Assembly (NCBI RefSeq): GCF_023276435.1
Contig: NZ_JALLPO010000027.1
Location: forward strand, 82,521-146,520
DNA from: Sphaerisporangium perillae
GTDB taxonomy: Bacteria > Actinomycetota > Actinomycetes > Streptosporangiales > Streptosporangiaceae
Direction of reading: 5' to 3'
Length of the DNA: 64,000 bases
Part shown: piece after piece, positions 18,427 through 27,777 of the stretch
How the letters are laid out: each line of letters starts with the position of its first letter
Numbering within the stretch: position 1 is the first letter of the stretch
Program-made: the position numbers and the translations under genes
The notes under the pieces: model-generated
The model's database searches: none
Seen by the model: the letters and a program-made list of their open reading frames with translations, nothing else
What the model was told of the DNA's origin: nothing

Positions 18427-19149
18427 ATGCGACGCCTCGTCTCCGTTCTCGCCACCGCGCTGGCGGCGACCTCGCTTCTCCCCGCCCCCGCCGCCCTGGC
18501 GCAGCCGGCTCGAAGCGCAGAGAGCAACGCGATCACCCGGGTGGACGCGGCGACCTCGGTGGTCAAGGGCAAGGCGACCTTCTACGAGCTTCGGCCCGGC
18601 GGCGGGAACTGCTCCTACCCCTCCGCTCCGGCCGGCAGCCTCTATGTCGCGCTCTCGCCCCGCGAGTACGCCGGCGGCACCGCGTGCGGCGGCTACCTGA
18701 GCGTCACCGGGCCGAGAGGAACCGTCCGGGTCAAGGTCGTCGACCAGTGCCCGAAGTGCCCGGCGGGTCACATCGACCTGAGCCGTACGGCCTTCGCCCG
18801 TGTCGCGGACCCCGGCAAGGGCATGGCAGGGGTGACCTACCGCCCGGTCCGCGACCCGCGGATCGGCAGGCGGCTCTCCTTCCGCGTCAAGGAGGAGTCG
18901 TCGCGATGGTGGCTCGCCCTGCTGGTCATCGACCACGGCAACTCGCTCACCTCGGTCGAGATGCGGGGAGGCGGCGGCGCGTGGCGCGAGCTCGCCCGCA
19001 CCGACTACAACTATTGGATCGCCCGGTCAGGCATGGGCCCGGGCCCCTTCACCGTGCGGGTCACCGACAGGCGCGGCCACCAGGCCACGGTCAGGCGCGT
19101 ACGGCTGGCGCCGGCCGTGATACAGCGCACCACCGCGAAGATGTACTAG
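18427..19149 (+). CDS. Secreted expansin/RlpA-like protein
   Basis: 240 residues. Signal peptide at residues 1-25 (arginines, then a hydrophobic run to PAALA). A double-psi beta barrel follows, with KATFYEL, a cysteine-rich segment and VKVVDQCPKCPAGHIDLSR holding the conserved Asp near residue 105. A C-terminal carbohydrate-binding-like beta domain (WWLALLVIDHGNSLTSVEMR) is typical of bacterial expansins (EXLX type), which loosen plant or microbial cell walls without hydrolysis. Ribosome site AAGGAG at 18414-18419. It stands alone, with 140 bases of upstream sequence in which no operator is evident. Confidence 0.8.
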   Translation: MRRLVSVLATALAATSLLPAPAALAQPARSAESNAITRVDAATSVVKGKATFYELRPGGGNCSYPSAPAGSLYVALSPREYAGGTACGGYLSVTGPRGTVRVKVVDQCPKCPAGHIDLSRTAFARVADPGKGMAGVTYRPVRDPRIGRRLSFRVKEESSRWWLALLVIDHGNSLTSVEMRGGGGAWRELARTDYNYWIARSGMGPGPFTVRVTDRRGHQATVRRVRLAPAVIQRTTAKMY

Positions 19150-19250
19150 CGCCGCGCGCCACGGCGAAGCGCCCGCGCCCCCTGGCCGATGGTCATGACC
19201 CCGCCCGGCGCGCCGCGGCACATGAGCATTTCAGCTCACACCTCGGCGGC

Positions 19251-19796
19251 TCACCCCGGGAAGCGCAGGAAGCCGGGCGGGACGTGGTCCACCAGCCATA
19301 CTCCATTGGCGCTGACCTGGAACTCGTGCCCGGCGGCGTGCATCGCGGCGGCGTCGGCGACGAGCACGACCGGGACGCCCCTGCGGGCGCCCACCCGGGT
19401 CGCGGTCTCCCGGTCCGGGGACAGGTGCACGTGGTGGCGGTTCATCGGCCGCAGGCCCTGCGCGCGGATCGAGGGCAGGTTCCGGGCCACCGTGCCGTGG
19501 TAGAGGATCGCGGGCGGCTCGACCACCGGCAGGTCGAGCCGAACCGGCACCGAATGGCCCTGGCTGGCCCGGATCCGGCCGTCCTGGATGACGTATCGCC
19601 GCTTGTCGTTGGCGGCGACCACCTGCTCCAGCTCCGGCATCGTGATCGGGAATCCGTGCTCACCGGCCACGCGCAGGAGGGTCTCCACCTCCACCCAGCC
19701 GCTCGCGTCCAGGGTGAGCCCGATGCGCTCCGGCTGATGCCGCAGGTGCTTGGCCAGGTACTTGGAGACCCGTACCATCCGTCGCTCGTCCATCAT
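19251..19796 (-). CDS. kptA: RNA 2'-phosphotransferase (Tpt1/KptA)
   Basis: 181 residues from the ATG at 19796 (a second ATG is next to it). Motifs of the family are in order: KYLAKHLRHQPERIGL near the start, the winged-helix segment ANDKRRYVIQDGRIRASQGH, LYHGT near residue 110 and NRHHVHLS near 130, which carry the Arg/His residues that bind the RNA phosphate and NAD+. The enzyme moves a 2'-phosphate from RNA to NAD+, releasing ADP-ribose 1'',2''-cyclic phosphate. Its role in bacteria is unclear. No operon partner. Confidence 0.9.
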   Translation of the reverse strand: MMDERRMVRVSKYLAKHLRHQPERIGLTLDASGWVEVETLLRVAGEHGFPITMPELEQVVAANDKRRYVIQDGRIRASQGHSVPVRLDLPVVEPPAILYHGTVARNLPSIRAQGLRPMNRHHVHLSPDRETATRVGARRGVPVVLVADAAAMHAAGHEFQVSANGVWLVDHVPPGFLRFPG

Positions 19797-20172
19797 GGGC
19801 AGTCTTCCGGGTTCGCGTGTCCCCGCCAACTCTATTTCCGCGCGCGACCGGCATCACGCCCGGAGAGCGACCCGGTCGTGCGACAGGTCCCCATCACCGC
19901 TTCGCGGGAAGCCACGCGAGGCCCATGCGTCGCCGGTCCTGCGCACCAGCTTCGCCGTACCCGTGCTCTGGTCGGCGCCCGAAGCCCATCCACCGCTGCC
20001 ATGTGGTGGTGCCGCGGAGCCAACCTGACGGCCGTGGTCGAGTCAACGAGCCGGCATGCCGATTCGAACGCCCTCCTCTGCCGCCCGCCCCCTCAACTGG
20101 GCTTGCGCCGCCCGGTGGGCAGCCTGGCCGGCGAGCGGGCGGCCGGCCAGGGGGCTGATGTTGCGCCCGTGG
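19797..20172. other. Intergenic stretch, no gene seen
   Basis: 375 bases between the starts of kptA and the end of the lysozyme gene. Short open frames exist on both strands but have no ribosome site, no codon pattern and no family resemblance. I see no repeat or hairpin of note. Confidence 0.4.
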
Positions 20173-20916
20173 TCAGGGGCGGCCGAGGGCGCGTAGCTGG
20201 TCGGGGGTCAGCGGAGAGACGTTCTGGTCGATGGGAACGTCGGTGTACTGGTGGATGGTCCAGGTCTTCCAGTCGGCGGGCGGTGTGACGTCGCCCTTGG
20301 CCCTGCCGTAGTACGCCACCCACAAGGGGTAGTCGGCCAGGCCGTGGCCGTAGGTGTCGGCGAAGTTCCAGCCGCTGTAGAACAGCGGGGTGACGCCGGT
20401 CTCGGACTTCACGTGGGCCAGCCAGGTCTTGGCCCAGGTGTTGACGTCCGCCACGGACTCGCCGTCAGTGGTCTCCAGGTCCAGCACCAGCAGGTCGCCG
20501 GGCTTGGCCGGCTGCTGGTTCACCACCGAGAGGAAGTAGTCGGCCTCGGCGATGGGATCGTTGCCGGGGTGGCCGTAGTGGTAGGCGCCGCGGACGATGC
20601 CCTTCTTGCCGAGTTCCCGCCAGTGGTGGGCGAAGGAGGGGTCGCGGAAGGTCAGGCCCTCGGTGGCCTTGATGATGCCGAACTGCGCCGGGCTGGCGCT
20701 CCAGTCATGATCGGACTCGTAGTCGGAGACGTCCTGGCCATAGGTGCGGGTGTGGTCGGGGGCGGCTTGCGCCGGGCCGGTTGTCATGACGACGATGGCC
20801 GTGGCGGCGAACATGGCCAGGATCAGCCCCGCGATGGCGGCGTGGAGGAGCTTGCCGGAGAGGTTCAGCCGATCCCTGAGGGAGAGGATGATCGAGGAAA
20901 GCCGACGGGTGGGCAT
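20173..20916 (-). CDS. GH25 lysozyme, secreted
   Basis: 247 residues. The N-terminus (positive residues to about 22, hydrophobic segment about 26-45, then GPAQAA) is a signal peptide. The GH25 domain has YGQDVSDYE (first catalytic Asp), IKATEG, GAYHYGHPG, LLVLDLETTDG (catalytic Asp-x-Glu) and LFYSGWNF, and ends with IHQYTDVPIDQN. It hydrolyses peptidoglycan between MurNAc and GlcNAc outside the cell. AAGGAG at 20928-20933 is the ribosome site. A c-di-AMP riboswitch lies directly upstream, so expression depends on that messenger. Confidence 0.92.
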   Translation of the reverse strand: MPTRRLSSIILSLRDRLNLSGKLLHAAIAGLILAMFAATAIVVMTTGPAQAAPDHTRTYGQDVSDYESDHDWSASPAQFGIIKATEGLTFRDPSFAHHWRELGKKGIVRGAYHYGHPGNDPIAEADYFLSVVNQQPAKPGDLLVLDLETTDGESVADVNTWAKTWLAHVKSETGVTPLFYSGWNFADTYGHGLADYPLWVAYYGRAKGDVTPPADWKTWTIHQYTDVPIDQNVSPLTPDQLRALGRP

Positions 20917-20936
20917 GAAGGGGTTGACTCCTTGCT

Positions 20937-21118
20937 TCCATGCGCCTACCGGGTTAGCTGACGGGTTCGGGCGGGAAGTGCCCTACGGGCGCCCCTGGGG
21001 GCCGGCGCTCCGATTCACCCCGAAAAGATGGGGTCCCCGGTTCCGCGAGGTACGGATTCGGCGGGCGCGTATCCTCGCCGGGACTGGATCCCGCCGGGCA
21101 CGCGCGGTCTGGGCAACG
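20937..21118 (-). ncRNA. c-di-AMP riboswitch (ydaO-yuaA type)
   Basis: On the minus strand the 3' core GTCAGCTAACCCGGTAGGCG (20943-20962) is the hallmark of this class. Upstream on the same strand are GGAACCGGGGACCCC with GGGGTGAATCGG (about 21008-21045), the second conserved pair, and the 5' stem region (GTGCCCGGCGGG and CCCGGCGAGG, about 21065-21100). The element ends about 20 bases before the lysozyme start, over the ribosome site region. Known actinobacterial examples precede cell-wall hydrolase genes and turn them off when c-di-AMP is high. Exact ends are estimated. Confidence 0.88.
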
Positions 21119-21622
21119 AAGCGGCAACGGATGCGACGGCGTGGGCCATCGCTACACGTGCCGTGACTGCTAAAGGTACACGCAACACCATAACGGTGTA
21201 AATAGGACAAACGCCCCATGTGGGCACAACCTGGACACCATCGAACCGGCGGATCGTCCTCGTCCGCGGATCCGCCGAGACCAAGATCACCGTCCCCGGC
21301 GCCTGCGACTTCGCCACTCGGACAGCGTCCCGATCAGATCGCGGGGCCCCGCCCCACTTGGCGTGATTCATACCAGGGGGAATGACCCAGAGCCGAGGTG
21401 CTGGGCGAGGAGATGCGATTCAGCGTCGGCACCGTGGAGGCGGAGTTCACGGGGTCACCGTGGGGAACTCACGCAGCAGCTCGTGGTTGTAAGGGTTGAC
21501 GCCGGCGATCGACGTCCGTGCATGACGGCGTCGGCGGTCATGATCTTCCTTCGCTCGACCATGAACGGCCAAGACACCCCGCCTGGCCGTCCCGGCGAGG
21601 CGAGGTGCCTTGGAAAGGCGCT
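21119..21622. other. Upstream region of lysozyme transcript and gene-poor stretch
   Basis: An inverted repeat ACACC-N5-GGTGT at 21185-21199 is a possible operator of the riboswitch-lysozyme transcript. Near 21447-21510 a minus-strand frame ends GVNPYNHELLREFPTVTP and could be a C-terminal scrap of a lost gene. Otherwise no gene is visible. Confidence 0.35.
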
Positions 21623-22795
21623 TTACCAGGGCTTGAGGACGACCTTGTTGCAGTCGTTCTCCTTGTGCTTGAACATTTCGTATCCGCGTGGGGCGTCCTC
21701 CAGCCGCAGATGGTGGGTGATGATGAAGCTGGGGTCGATCTCGTTGTTACGGATCCTCTTCAGCAGGGGCTCCATGTAGCGCTGGACGTGGCACTGACCG
21801 GTCTTCATCGTCAGCGACCGGTTCATGAAGGAGCCCATCGGGAACTTGTCGACCAGGCCGCCGTACACGCCGATGACCGAGACGGTCCCGCCGTTGCGGC
21901 AGGCGAGGATGGCCTCGCGCAGGGCGTACGGCCGATCCGTCTCCAGCCGGGTCGCCTGCTTGGCCCGGTCGTAGGCCTGCATCGCGGGGACCGGGCAATG
22001 AGCCTCCATGCCCACGGCGTCGATGCACGCGTCGGGACCGCGACCGGCGGTCATGTCCCGCAGCGCGTCCAGGATGTCGACCTCCTCGTAGTTGAGGGTC
22101 TCCGCACCCGCGCACGCGGCGATCTCGAGCCGGTACGGGAAGCGGTCGATGCAGATCACCCGCTCGGCGCCCATCAGGTAGGCGCTCGCGGCCGCGAACT
22201 GGCCGACCGGACCCGCGCCCCAGATGGCGATGATGTCACCGGGCTTGATGTCGCACATCTCGGCGCCCATCCACCCGGTGGGCAGGATGTCGGACAGGAA
22301 CAGCACCTGCTCGTCCGGCAGATCGTCCTCGATCTTGATCGGCCCGAAGTCGGCGAACGGCACGCGCGCGTACTGTGCCTGGCCTCCCGCGTAGCCGCCG
22401 AGCATGTGGGAGTAGCCGAAGATGCCCGCGGGAGCATGTCCCATGAGCTTCTCCGCCATACCCGCGTTCGGGTTGGAGTTCTCACACAGCGAGTACATTT
22501 CGTGCTCGCAGGCGAGGCAGCTCCCACAGGCGATCGGGAACGGGACGACCACCCGGTCGCCGACCCGTAGCGTCGACACTCGCGGGCCGACCTCCACGAC
22601 CTCCCCCATGAACTCGTGGCCGAGGATGTCGCCCTTCTTCATGGTGGGGACGTAGCCGTCGTACAGGTGGAGGTCGGAGCCGCAGATCGCGCTCGAGGTG
22701 ATGCGGACGATGGCGTCCCGAGGGTTCAGGATCCTCGGGTCTGGCACCTCCCGCACCTCCACCGTGTTGCGCCCCATCCAGCAGTTGGCTTTCAT
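21623..22795 (-). CDS. Zinc-dependent alcohol dehydrogenase (formaldehyde dehydrogenase-like)
   Basis: 390 residues. Catalytic zinc ligands C38, H60 and E61 (CGSDLH, GHEF). Four cysteines at 90, 93, 96 and 104 bind the structural zinc. The NAD site is GAGPVG at 193-198. The long insert with [15 protein letters not shown] and the C-terminal segment with [15 protein letters not shown] are typical of the glutathione-independent formaldehyde dehydrogenase/threonine dehydrogenase-like subgroup common in actinobacteria. Cytoplasmic. It follows the SRPBCC gene by 10 bases and is probably in the same transcript. Confidence 0.85.
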   Translation of the reverse strand: MKANCWMGRNTVEVREVPDPRILNPRDAIVRITSSAICGSDLHLYDGYVPTMKKGDILGHEFMGEVVEVGPRVSTLRVGDRVVVPFPIACGSCLACEHEMYSLCENSNPNAGMAEKLMGHAPAGIFGYSHMLGGYAGGQAQYARVPFADFGPIKIEDDLPDEQVLFLSDILPTGWMGAEMCDIKPGDIIAIWGAGPVGQFAAASAYLMGAERVICIDRFPYRLEIAACAGAETLNYEEVDILDALRDMTAGRGPDACIDAVGMEAHCPVPAMQAYDRAKQATRLETDRPYALREAILACRNGGTVSVIGVYGGLVDKFPMGSFMNRSLTMKTGQCHVQRYMEPLLKRIRNNEIDPSFIITHHLRLEDAPRGYEMFKHKENDCNKVVLKPW

Positions 22796-22805
22796 GGGTA
22801 TCTCC

Positions 22806-23723
22806 TCACCTCACCGGCTGGGCCGCATGCTGGAAGACCTGCCGCATCGCGCGGGTGCCCTCCGGGCTGCCCTCGGAACGGGCCACCTCACCGGTCTCCA
22901 TGACCTGCTTGAACCGGCGCAGGTCGTCGCTGACCTGCTGCTCGGGGTGCTCACCCAGGAGCCTGGCGAAGGCGAGGCCGACCTTGCCCGCCGGCGGGTC
23001 GTAGTGGATCTCCACCCGCACCTCTGTGCCACGCCCGCCGGGAGCGTCGGTGAAGCGCACCACACCGCTGTTGCGCACGGTCGCGTCCCTCACCGATCGC
23101 CAAGCGATCACCTCGTCCGAGAGTTCCTCGATGATCTCCGCGTCCCACTCGACGGCCTTCTTCCAGGGGCCCTTGGCCTTCCAGTGGGAGTAGCCGCCCG
23201 CGATGGTCTCCACCGACTCCAGGTGCGCCATGAAGCGGGGAAGGTTCTCGAAGTCGTGCCAGAACCGGTAGACCTCGTTGCGGGGGCGGTTGACCGTGAT
23301 GGCCGCGCGCAGGCTCGTGGTGGGTTCGGTCCGCGCGCCCGGCATCCGGTTCGCGCGCACCGCGGTGTACAGATCGGCGGCCGCGACGCCCGCCACCGCC
23401 GCCGAGGCGGCCATGACGCGGCGGCGCCTCGCCCCCTCCCGGTGGGACATGGCTCGGCGCAGCAGCTCCATGTCCATGGCGTCGCCCGCGACACGGGTCC
23501 ACACCATCGGAGCGGGCCTGCGGCTGCCCAGCAGGACGGCCGCGTGGAACAGTTCCCGTATGCCGACCAGCCGTACCACGACACGGGACCAGGCCGAGTC
23601 GTCGATGCCGCTGAACCGGCTGACGGCGCCGGGCGCGGCGAGCTGCACGGCGCCCAGGCCTAAGCTGGCCCACCCCAGTCCGCAGGCGAGACGGTCCGTC
23701 TTGTGGCCATTCGCTTCGCTCAT
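22806..23723 (-). CDS. SRPBCC family protein with N-terminal membrane region
   Basis: 305 residues from the ATG at 23723 (GTGAGGT upstream); an upstream in-frame ATG at 23774 is less likely. The first 120 residues contain about two weak hydrophobic segments ([17 protein letters not shown] and [17 protein letters not shown]). The rest is a SRPBCC/polyketide cyclase fold ([20 protein letters not shown], then [17 protein letters not shown] and [16 protein letters not shown]), which binds a hydrophobic ligand. It precedes an alcohol dehydrogenase gene. A possible general-stress promoter lies at 23845-23867. Confidence 0.75.
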   Translation of the reverse strand: MSEANGHKTDRLACGLGWASLGLGAVQLAAPGAVSRFSGIDDSAWSRVVVRLVGIRELFHAAVLLGSRRPAPMVWTRVAGDAMDMELLRRAMSHREGARRRRVMAASAAVAGVAAADLYTAVRANRMPGARTEPTTSLRAAITVNRPRNEVYRFWHDFENLPRFMAHLESVETIAGGYSHWKAKGPWKKAVEWDAEIIEELSDEVIAWRSVRDATVRNSGVVRFTDAPGGRGTEVRVEIHYDPPAGKVGLAFARLLGEHPEQQVSDDLRRFKQVMETGEVARSEGSPEGTRAMRQVFQHAAQPVR

Positions 23724-23844
23724 GTGAACCTCACATGGCTGGGTGTCTTCCGGTCCGCGTCCACGTTCACTCATCGTGGCGATCGCACCCGACGCGGCGC
23801 CGCGCGGCCCGATCGGTGGCGAACCTCTCGTGTATCACTCAGCC

Positions 23845-23867
23845 GTACCCCTTTGACATGGGACAAC
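23845..23867 (-). promoter_or_regulatory. Possible SigB-type stress promoter
   Basis: On the minus strand GTTG (23867-23864) is followed after 13 bases by GGGTAC (23850-23845), close to the GTTT-N14/15-GGGTAT form of actinobacterial general stress sigma factors, about 120 bases before the SRPBCC gene. The spacer is short by one or two bases, so this is only a candidate. Confidence 0.35.
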
Positions 23868-24019
23868 ACTGATCGTCCGGTTCCTGGCCTGGAACCGGAC
23901 CGTATCGATACCCGTTCCACCCCGCGGCGGCCGGCCGCCGCGGCCCGCGCCCGCGAGCGTTACAGCTGCTTCGACCACCATTCCGATGACGACGGCCAGG
24001 AGTACGGCTTCGCGGCGCG

Positions 24020-24421
24020 TCACCGGTCGCTTCGGCGTCGCACGGTCGCGCAGGTGATGCAGGTCTTCGCCGCCGGGCGGACCTTCAGGCGTTCGAGCGC
24101 GATGGGACGCCCGCAGCCCTCGCACACCCCGTACGTGCCGTCGTGAAGCCGTTCCAGAGCTCTGTCCAGGTCGGCGAGATGGCTATGTGCCTGGTCGAGC
24201 AGGGCTTGGACGTGGGCGCGTTCGAAGGCGGTCGACGACCCCTCGGGGTCATGCTCGTCATCGGTGGCCACCAGCGTGGCCGACTCGACGATGGCGTCCC
24301 GGTCGCGCGTCAGCGAAGCGACTCGCGACATGGTCTGCTCGCGGTCCACGCCAAGGAGATCTTGGATGGTCGCCTGCTCCGAGGGGGACAGCGCGGCGTC
24401 CTGAGGTCGCTCAGCCATCAT
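24020..24421 (-). CDS. TraR/DksA zinc-finger protein
   Basis: 133 residues. A coiled-coil region (about residues 15-95, rich in Ala, Asp and Glu) is followed by the zinc finger CEGCGRPI to CITC (CxxC, 17 residues, CxxC; about 99-123). DksA-type proteins enter the RNA polymerase secondary channel and alter initiation. The Asp pair at the coiled-coil tip is less clear than in E. coli DksA (a DDEHDPEG loop near 55-62). Two adjacent ATGs; either could be used. Monocistronic by spacing. Confidence 0.85.
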   Translation of the reverse strand: MMAERPQDAALSPSEQATIQDLLGVDREQTMSRVASLTRDRDAIVESATLVATDDEHDPEGSSTAFERAHVQALLDQAHSHLADLDRALERLHDGTYGVCEGCGRPIALERLKVRPAAKTCITCATVRRRSDR

Positions 24422-24443
24422 GGTGCCTCACCTCGCATCCAGC

Positions 24444-25046
24444 CTATTGCGAGCGCCGTGACCGAGAGCGGTAAGCAGCCGCAGCCAGGAGGATCACGGC
24501 GAGAATGGCGAGTGCCGCTATCCGGCCGATGATGTGCTCCACCGCCCGGTAGGAGTTTCCGGCGAGATAGCCCGCGAGAACGCAGCCGGTTCCCCAGACC
24601 AGTCCCCCTGCCGCGTTGAAGGCGAGAAATCGCCGGTAGGGCATCTGGGCGGTACCCGCCAGGGCGGGCATGACCGCGCGAAGGAAGGCGACGAACCGGG
24701 CCCAGAACACTGCCGGACCGCCCCGGCGGGCGAGAAGCTCCTGGGCGGCGGACACCTGTCGGCCACGTCCGGCAAGGAAGCGGCCATGCAGGATCCGGGC
24801 ACCGACGTGGTGGCCGATCTCATAGCCGACGGAGTCGCCGATGATCGCGGCGGCGACCACCACCGCGATGATCAAAGCGAGGGAGACGTGTCCTCGGCTG
24901 GCATCGATACCGCCCACGATCGCAGCGGTCTCGCCGGGAACGACGAAACCGACGAAGAGGGCATCTTCGGCGAACACCAGAAGCCCGACCAGGAGGCAGA
25001 CCAGCCAAGCAGGGGCGGTGAGGATGTGATCGATGACGCTGCTCAC
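24444..25046 (-). CDS. DedA family membrane protein
   Basis: About 200 residues if translation starts at the GTG at 25046; the frame stays open to 25169 but the extra 41 residues are arginine/proline-rich and unlike the family. Membrane segments near residues 10-30, 50-75, 135-155 and 165-190; the DedA motifs FVVPGETAAIVGG and FWARFVAFLRAVMPALAGTA are present. DedA proteins are lipid or undecaprenyl phosphate translocases or affect membrane potential. It may be in one transcript with the upstream GNAT-AAA remnant. Confidence 0.85.
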   Translation of the reverse strand: MSSVIDHILTAPAWLVCLLVGLLVFAEDALFVGFVVPGETAAIVGGIDASRGHVSLALIIAVVVAAAIIGDSVGYEIGHHVGARILHGRFLAGRGRQVSAAQELLARRGGPAVFWARFVAFLRAVMPALAGTAQMPYRRFLAFNAAGGLVWGTGCVLAGYLAGNSYRAVEHIIGRIAALAILAVILLAAAAYRSRSRRSQ

Positions 25047-25170
25047 GGGCTGGCTGATTTCTACGCGAACCGGATGGTGCCCAGAATACCGGCGAGCAGG
25101 CAGTACACGGCGAACGGGAGCAGGGCACCAACGGCGATCTTCGGGACGCCTGGTGCTGTTCGAGGACATC

Positions 25171-25548
25171 TCAGACGCGGCTGTAGCTGTCGATATCCTG
25201 CTGGAACTCGGCCACGATCTCCGGCGTGAGGGTCGGCCGCGTCTCGGAGATGGCGGCCAGGTAGTCCTCGGTGGTCGCCGTCCGCTTTTCGCCGTGCAGA
25301 ACCTCTCGCTCGAAGGCGGCTTGCGCGGCCTTGCGGGCGGCGAACTCGATGTCGGCGGGGGTGTAGAGCTCGCTGGACTGCGCGAGGCTCACCAGGTCCA
25401 CCTCATCGCGATTCGGCCCGGCCCGAGCCGCCGCGATCACCTCGGCGATCGAGAAGACGGGATTTCCTCCTCCGCGGCTCTGATCCCAGATCTGGATGGC
25501 CTGATCCAGATCGTCGTCGTGAAAGTCGCGTAGCCACCAAGCAGGCAT
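25171..25548 (-). pseudogene. GNAT-AAA ATPase gene reduced to its two ends
   Basis: 125 residues. The first 44 (RDFHDDDLDQAIQIWDQSRG, then FSIAEVIAAARAG) are the N-terminus of a GNAT acetyltransferase domain. From residue 45 (PNRDEVDLVSLA, then LYTPADIEFAARKAAQAAFE and ISETRPTLTPEIVAEF) it is the C-terminal lid of a VPS4/FtsH-like AAA ATPase. Actinobacteria have bifunctional GNAT/AAA proteins with exactly these ends; here the acetyl-CoA site, Walker A and Walker B are all absent. The join is in frame. A small product may be made but cannot have either activity. Confidence 0.7.
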
Positions 25549-25558
25549 GAACTAGACA

Positions 25559-25837
25559 TCACCCACCTGGACCAGCGGAAACGTCGATTACGGTGAGCGT
25601 GCGACTCTGCCGGCGCCGGGCACCAGTGAGACCAATGTCCGCAGGGTCATTCGGGGGTTCCACCGCCGGAGACGAGAGGCGGGAGGGATCCTGTCCGCCG
25701 GGTGGGTCGACGCGCGGACCGCCTTTGCGGACCGATCTGCAATATTGACGTTTTCTTGACGGCATGATCGCGAAAGTCACCTCCTGGCCGCCAGTAGGGT
25801 CCATGTCGTCTTTATGGGTTGTTGACGCGGGGGTGGC
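25559..25837. other. Intergenic region before APC permease
   Basis: Two overlapping TTGAC boxes (25746-25759, TTGACGTTTTCTTGACGG) are possible -35 elements for the downstream permease gene. No riboswitch fold of the c-di-AMP class and no small gene seen. Confidence 0.3.
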
Positions 25838-27757
25838 GTGAGGGTGGCCAGGGAAACACGGTCTGCCGTGGCGGCGGAAAGACCGCTGCGAACGTGGCTG
25901 CTCGACGGCTTGCAGAGCGACGCTCAGCAGGTCGATCGAGGTCCGCACAGGAAGCATTCGTGGTGGCAGGTGATGTGCCTGACGGGTGTGGACTATTTCT
26001 CCACGCTCGGCTATCAGCCCGGGATCGCCGCGCTGGCGGCGGGGGCGTTGTCCCCGGTCGCCACGTTGCTGCTCGTCGTGCTCACCCTGTGCGGTGCGTT
26101 GCCCATCTACCGCCGAGTGGCTGTGGAGAGCCCGCACGGGCAGGGCTCCATCGCGATGCTGGAGAAGCTGGCTCCCCAGTGGTGGGGCAAGCTGTTCGTA
26201 CTCGCGTTGCTCGGTTTCGCGGCGACGGACTTCATCATCACGATGACGCTGTCGGCCGCGGACGCGACGGCGCACATTCTGGAGAATCCCTTTGTCCCCG
26301 GCTTTCTGAGCGGACAGCGGGTGCTGGTCACGCTGGTGCTGCTCGGCCTGCTCGGCCTGGTGTTCCTGCGCGGGTTCGGTGAGGCGATCGGCATCGCTGT
26401 GCTGCTCGTCGGGGTGTACCTCGTGCTCAACGCGGTCGTGGTGGGGGCGGCACTGCTACACGTGCTGGAAGCGTCGAACGTGGTGGTGGACTGGAAGCGG
26501 ACGCTGACCTTCCGCTACGACAGTCCACTGGCGATGATCGGTCTCTCGCTGCTGGTCATGCCCAAGCTCGCGTTGGGCATGTCCGGATTCGAGACAGGCG
26601 TCGCGGTGATGCCGCTGGTGAAGGGCGACCTGGCCGGGCGGATCAAGGGCACCAAGCGGCTGCTGACCGTCGCGGCCCTGATCATGAGCGTCTTCCTGAT
26701 CTTCAGTAGCTTCGTCACGACCGTGCTGATTCCGGAGAAGGAGTTCGAGGCGGGCGGTAAGGCGAGCGGCCGTGCCCTGGCCTACCTCGCCCATGGCTTC
26801 CTCGGCGACTGGTTCGGCACGCTGTACGACATCAGCACGATCGCCATCCTCTGGTTCGCCGGGGCCTCGGCGATGGCCGGGTTGCTCAACCTGGTGCCGC
26901 GCTATCTACCTCGGTACGGCATGGCGCCGGACTGGACTCGCGCCGTCCGGCCCCTGGTGCTGGTGTTCACCGCGATCGCGTTCGCCATCACGATGATCTT
27001 CCATGCCGACGTCGAGGCGCAGGGCGGCGCGTACGCCACCGGAGTGCTGGTGTTGTTCATGTCCGCCAACGTCGCCGTGACCCTGGCCGCTCGCAGGCAG
27101 GGGCAGCGCAGGCTGATGTACGGATTCACCGCGATCGGCCTGGTCCTGGCCTACACGCTGGTCGCCAACATCATCGAACGCCCCGACGGTGTGAAGATCG
27201 CGTCGTTCTTCATCCTGGCGATCATCGCCACGTCGCTGATCTCCCGGGCCACGCGCTCCACCGAGCTGCGGGTCACCGAGGTCCACCTGGATCCGCAGGC
27301 GGAGAGAATCGTCCGGGACGCCTGCGGGGAGATCCATCTGATCGCCAACGAGCCGCACGAGCGCGACCAGAACGAGTACAACGACAAGCGCCGCGAAACG
27401 TGGCTCAACCACCGGCTGGGCAGCAAGGATCCGATCATCTTCGTCGAGGTCACCGTGCCCGACGCCTCGGAGTTCGAGACCGAGCTGCGCGTCCAGGGCG
27501 AGGACCGGTACGGACACCACATCCTGCGCATCGAGAGCTCGACCGTGCCCAACGCCCTGGCCGCGCTACTGCTCTACCTGCGCGACCGCACCGGCCGGGT
27601 ACCGCACATCTACTTCCACTGGGCCGAGGGCAACCCGATGGTGGCGATGCTGCGCTACCTGGTCTTCGGCGGAGGTGACGTGCCGCCGCTCACCCGCGAG
27701 GTGCTGCGCCAGGCCGAACCCCACCTGGAACGCCGGCCGCACGTCCACGTCGGCTAA
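25838..27757 (+). CDS. APC-superfamily permease
   Basis: 639 residues, GTG start. About 12 membrane segments between residues 45 and 470 (first at [20 protein letters not shown], which holds the ligand-binding unwound helix). It ends with a cytoplasmic domain of about 150 residues containing [17 protein letters not shown] and [20 protein letters not shown], beta-alpha in character. The plan of APC core plus soluble tail is similar to that of K+ importers such as KimA and related amino acid transporters; the substrate is not evident. It converges with the DUF4118 gene, 20 bases away. Confidence 0.75.
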   Translation: MRVARETRSAVAAERPLRTWLLDGLQSDAQQVDRGPHRKHSWWQVMCLTGVDYFSTLGYQPGIAALAAGALSPVATLLLVVLTLCGALPIYRRVAVESPHGQGSIAMLEKLAPQWWGKLFVLALLGFAATDFIITMTLSAADATAHILENPFVPGFLSGQRVLVTLVLLGLLGLVFLRGFGEAIGIAVLLVGVYLVLNAVVVGAALLHVLEASNVVVDWKRTLTFRYDSPLAMIGLSLLVMPKLALGMSGFETGVAVMPLVKGDLAGRIKGTKRLLTVAALIMSVFLIFSSFVTTVLIPEKEFEAGGKASGRALAYLAHGFLGDWFGTLYDISTIAILWFAGASAMAGLLNLVPRYLPRYGMAPDWTRAVRPLVLVFTAIAFAITMIFHADVEAQGGAYATGVLVLFMSANVAVTLAARRQGQRRLMYGFTAIGLVLAYTLVANIIERPDGVKIASFFILAIIATSLISRATRSTELRVTEVHLDPQAERIVRDACGEIHLIANEPHERDQNEYNDKRRETWLNHRLGSKDPIIFVEVTVPDASEFETELRVQGEDRYGHHILRIESSTVPNALAALLLYLRDRTGRVPHIYFHWAEGNPMVAMLRYLVFGGGDVPPLTREVLRQAEPHLERRPHVHVG

Positions 27758-27777
27758 GTGTGCCGGACCTGACGGCG

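Noticed and set aside
25559..25837. Second c-di-AMP riboswitch before the APC permease
   Set aside because: The conserved GTCAGCTAACC core and the other blocks are absent on both strands; likewise before kimA.
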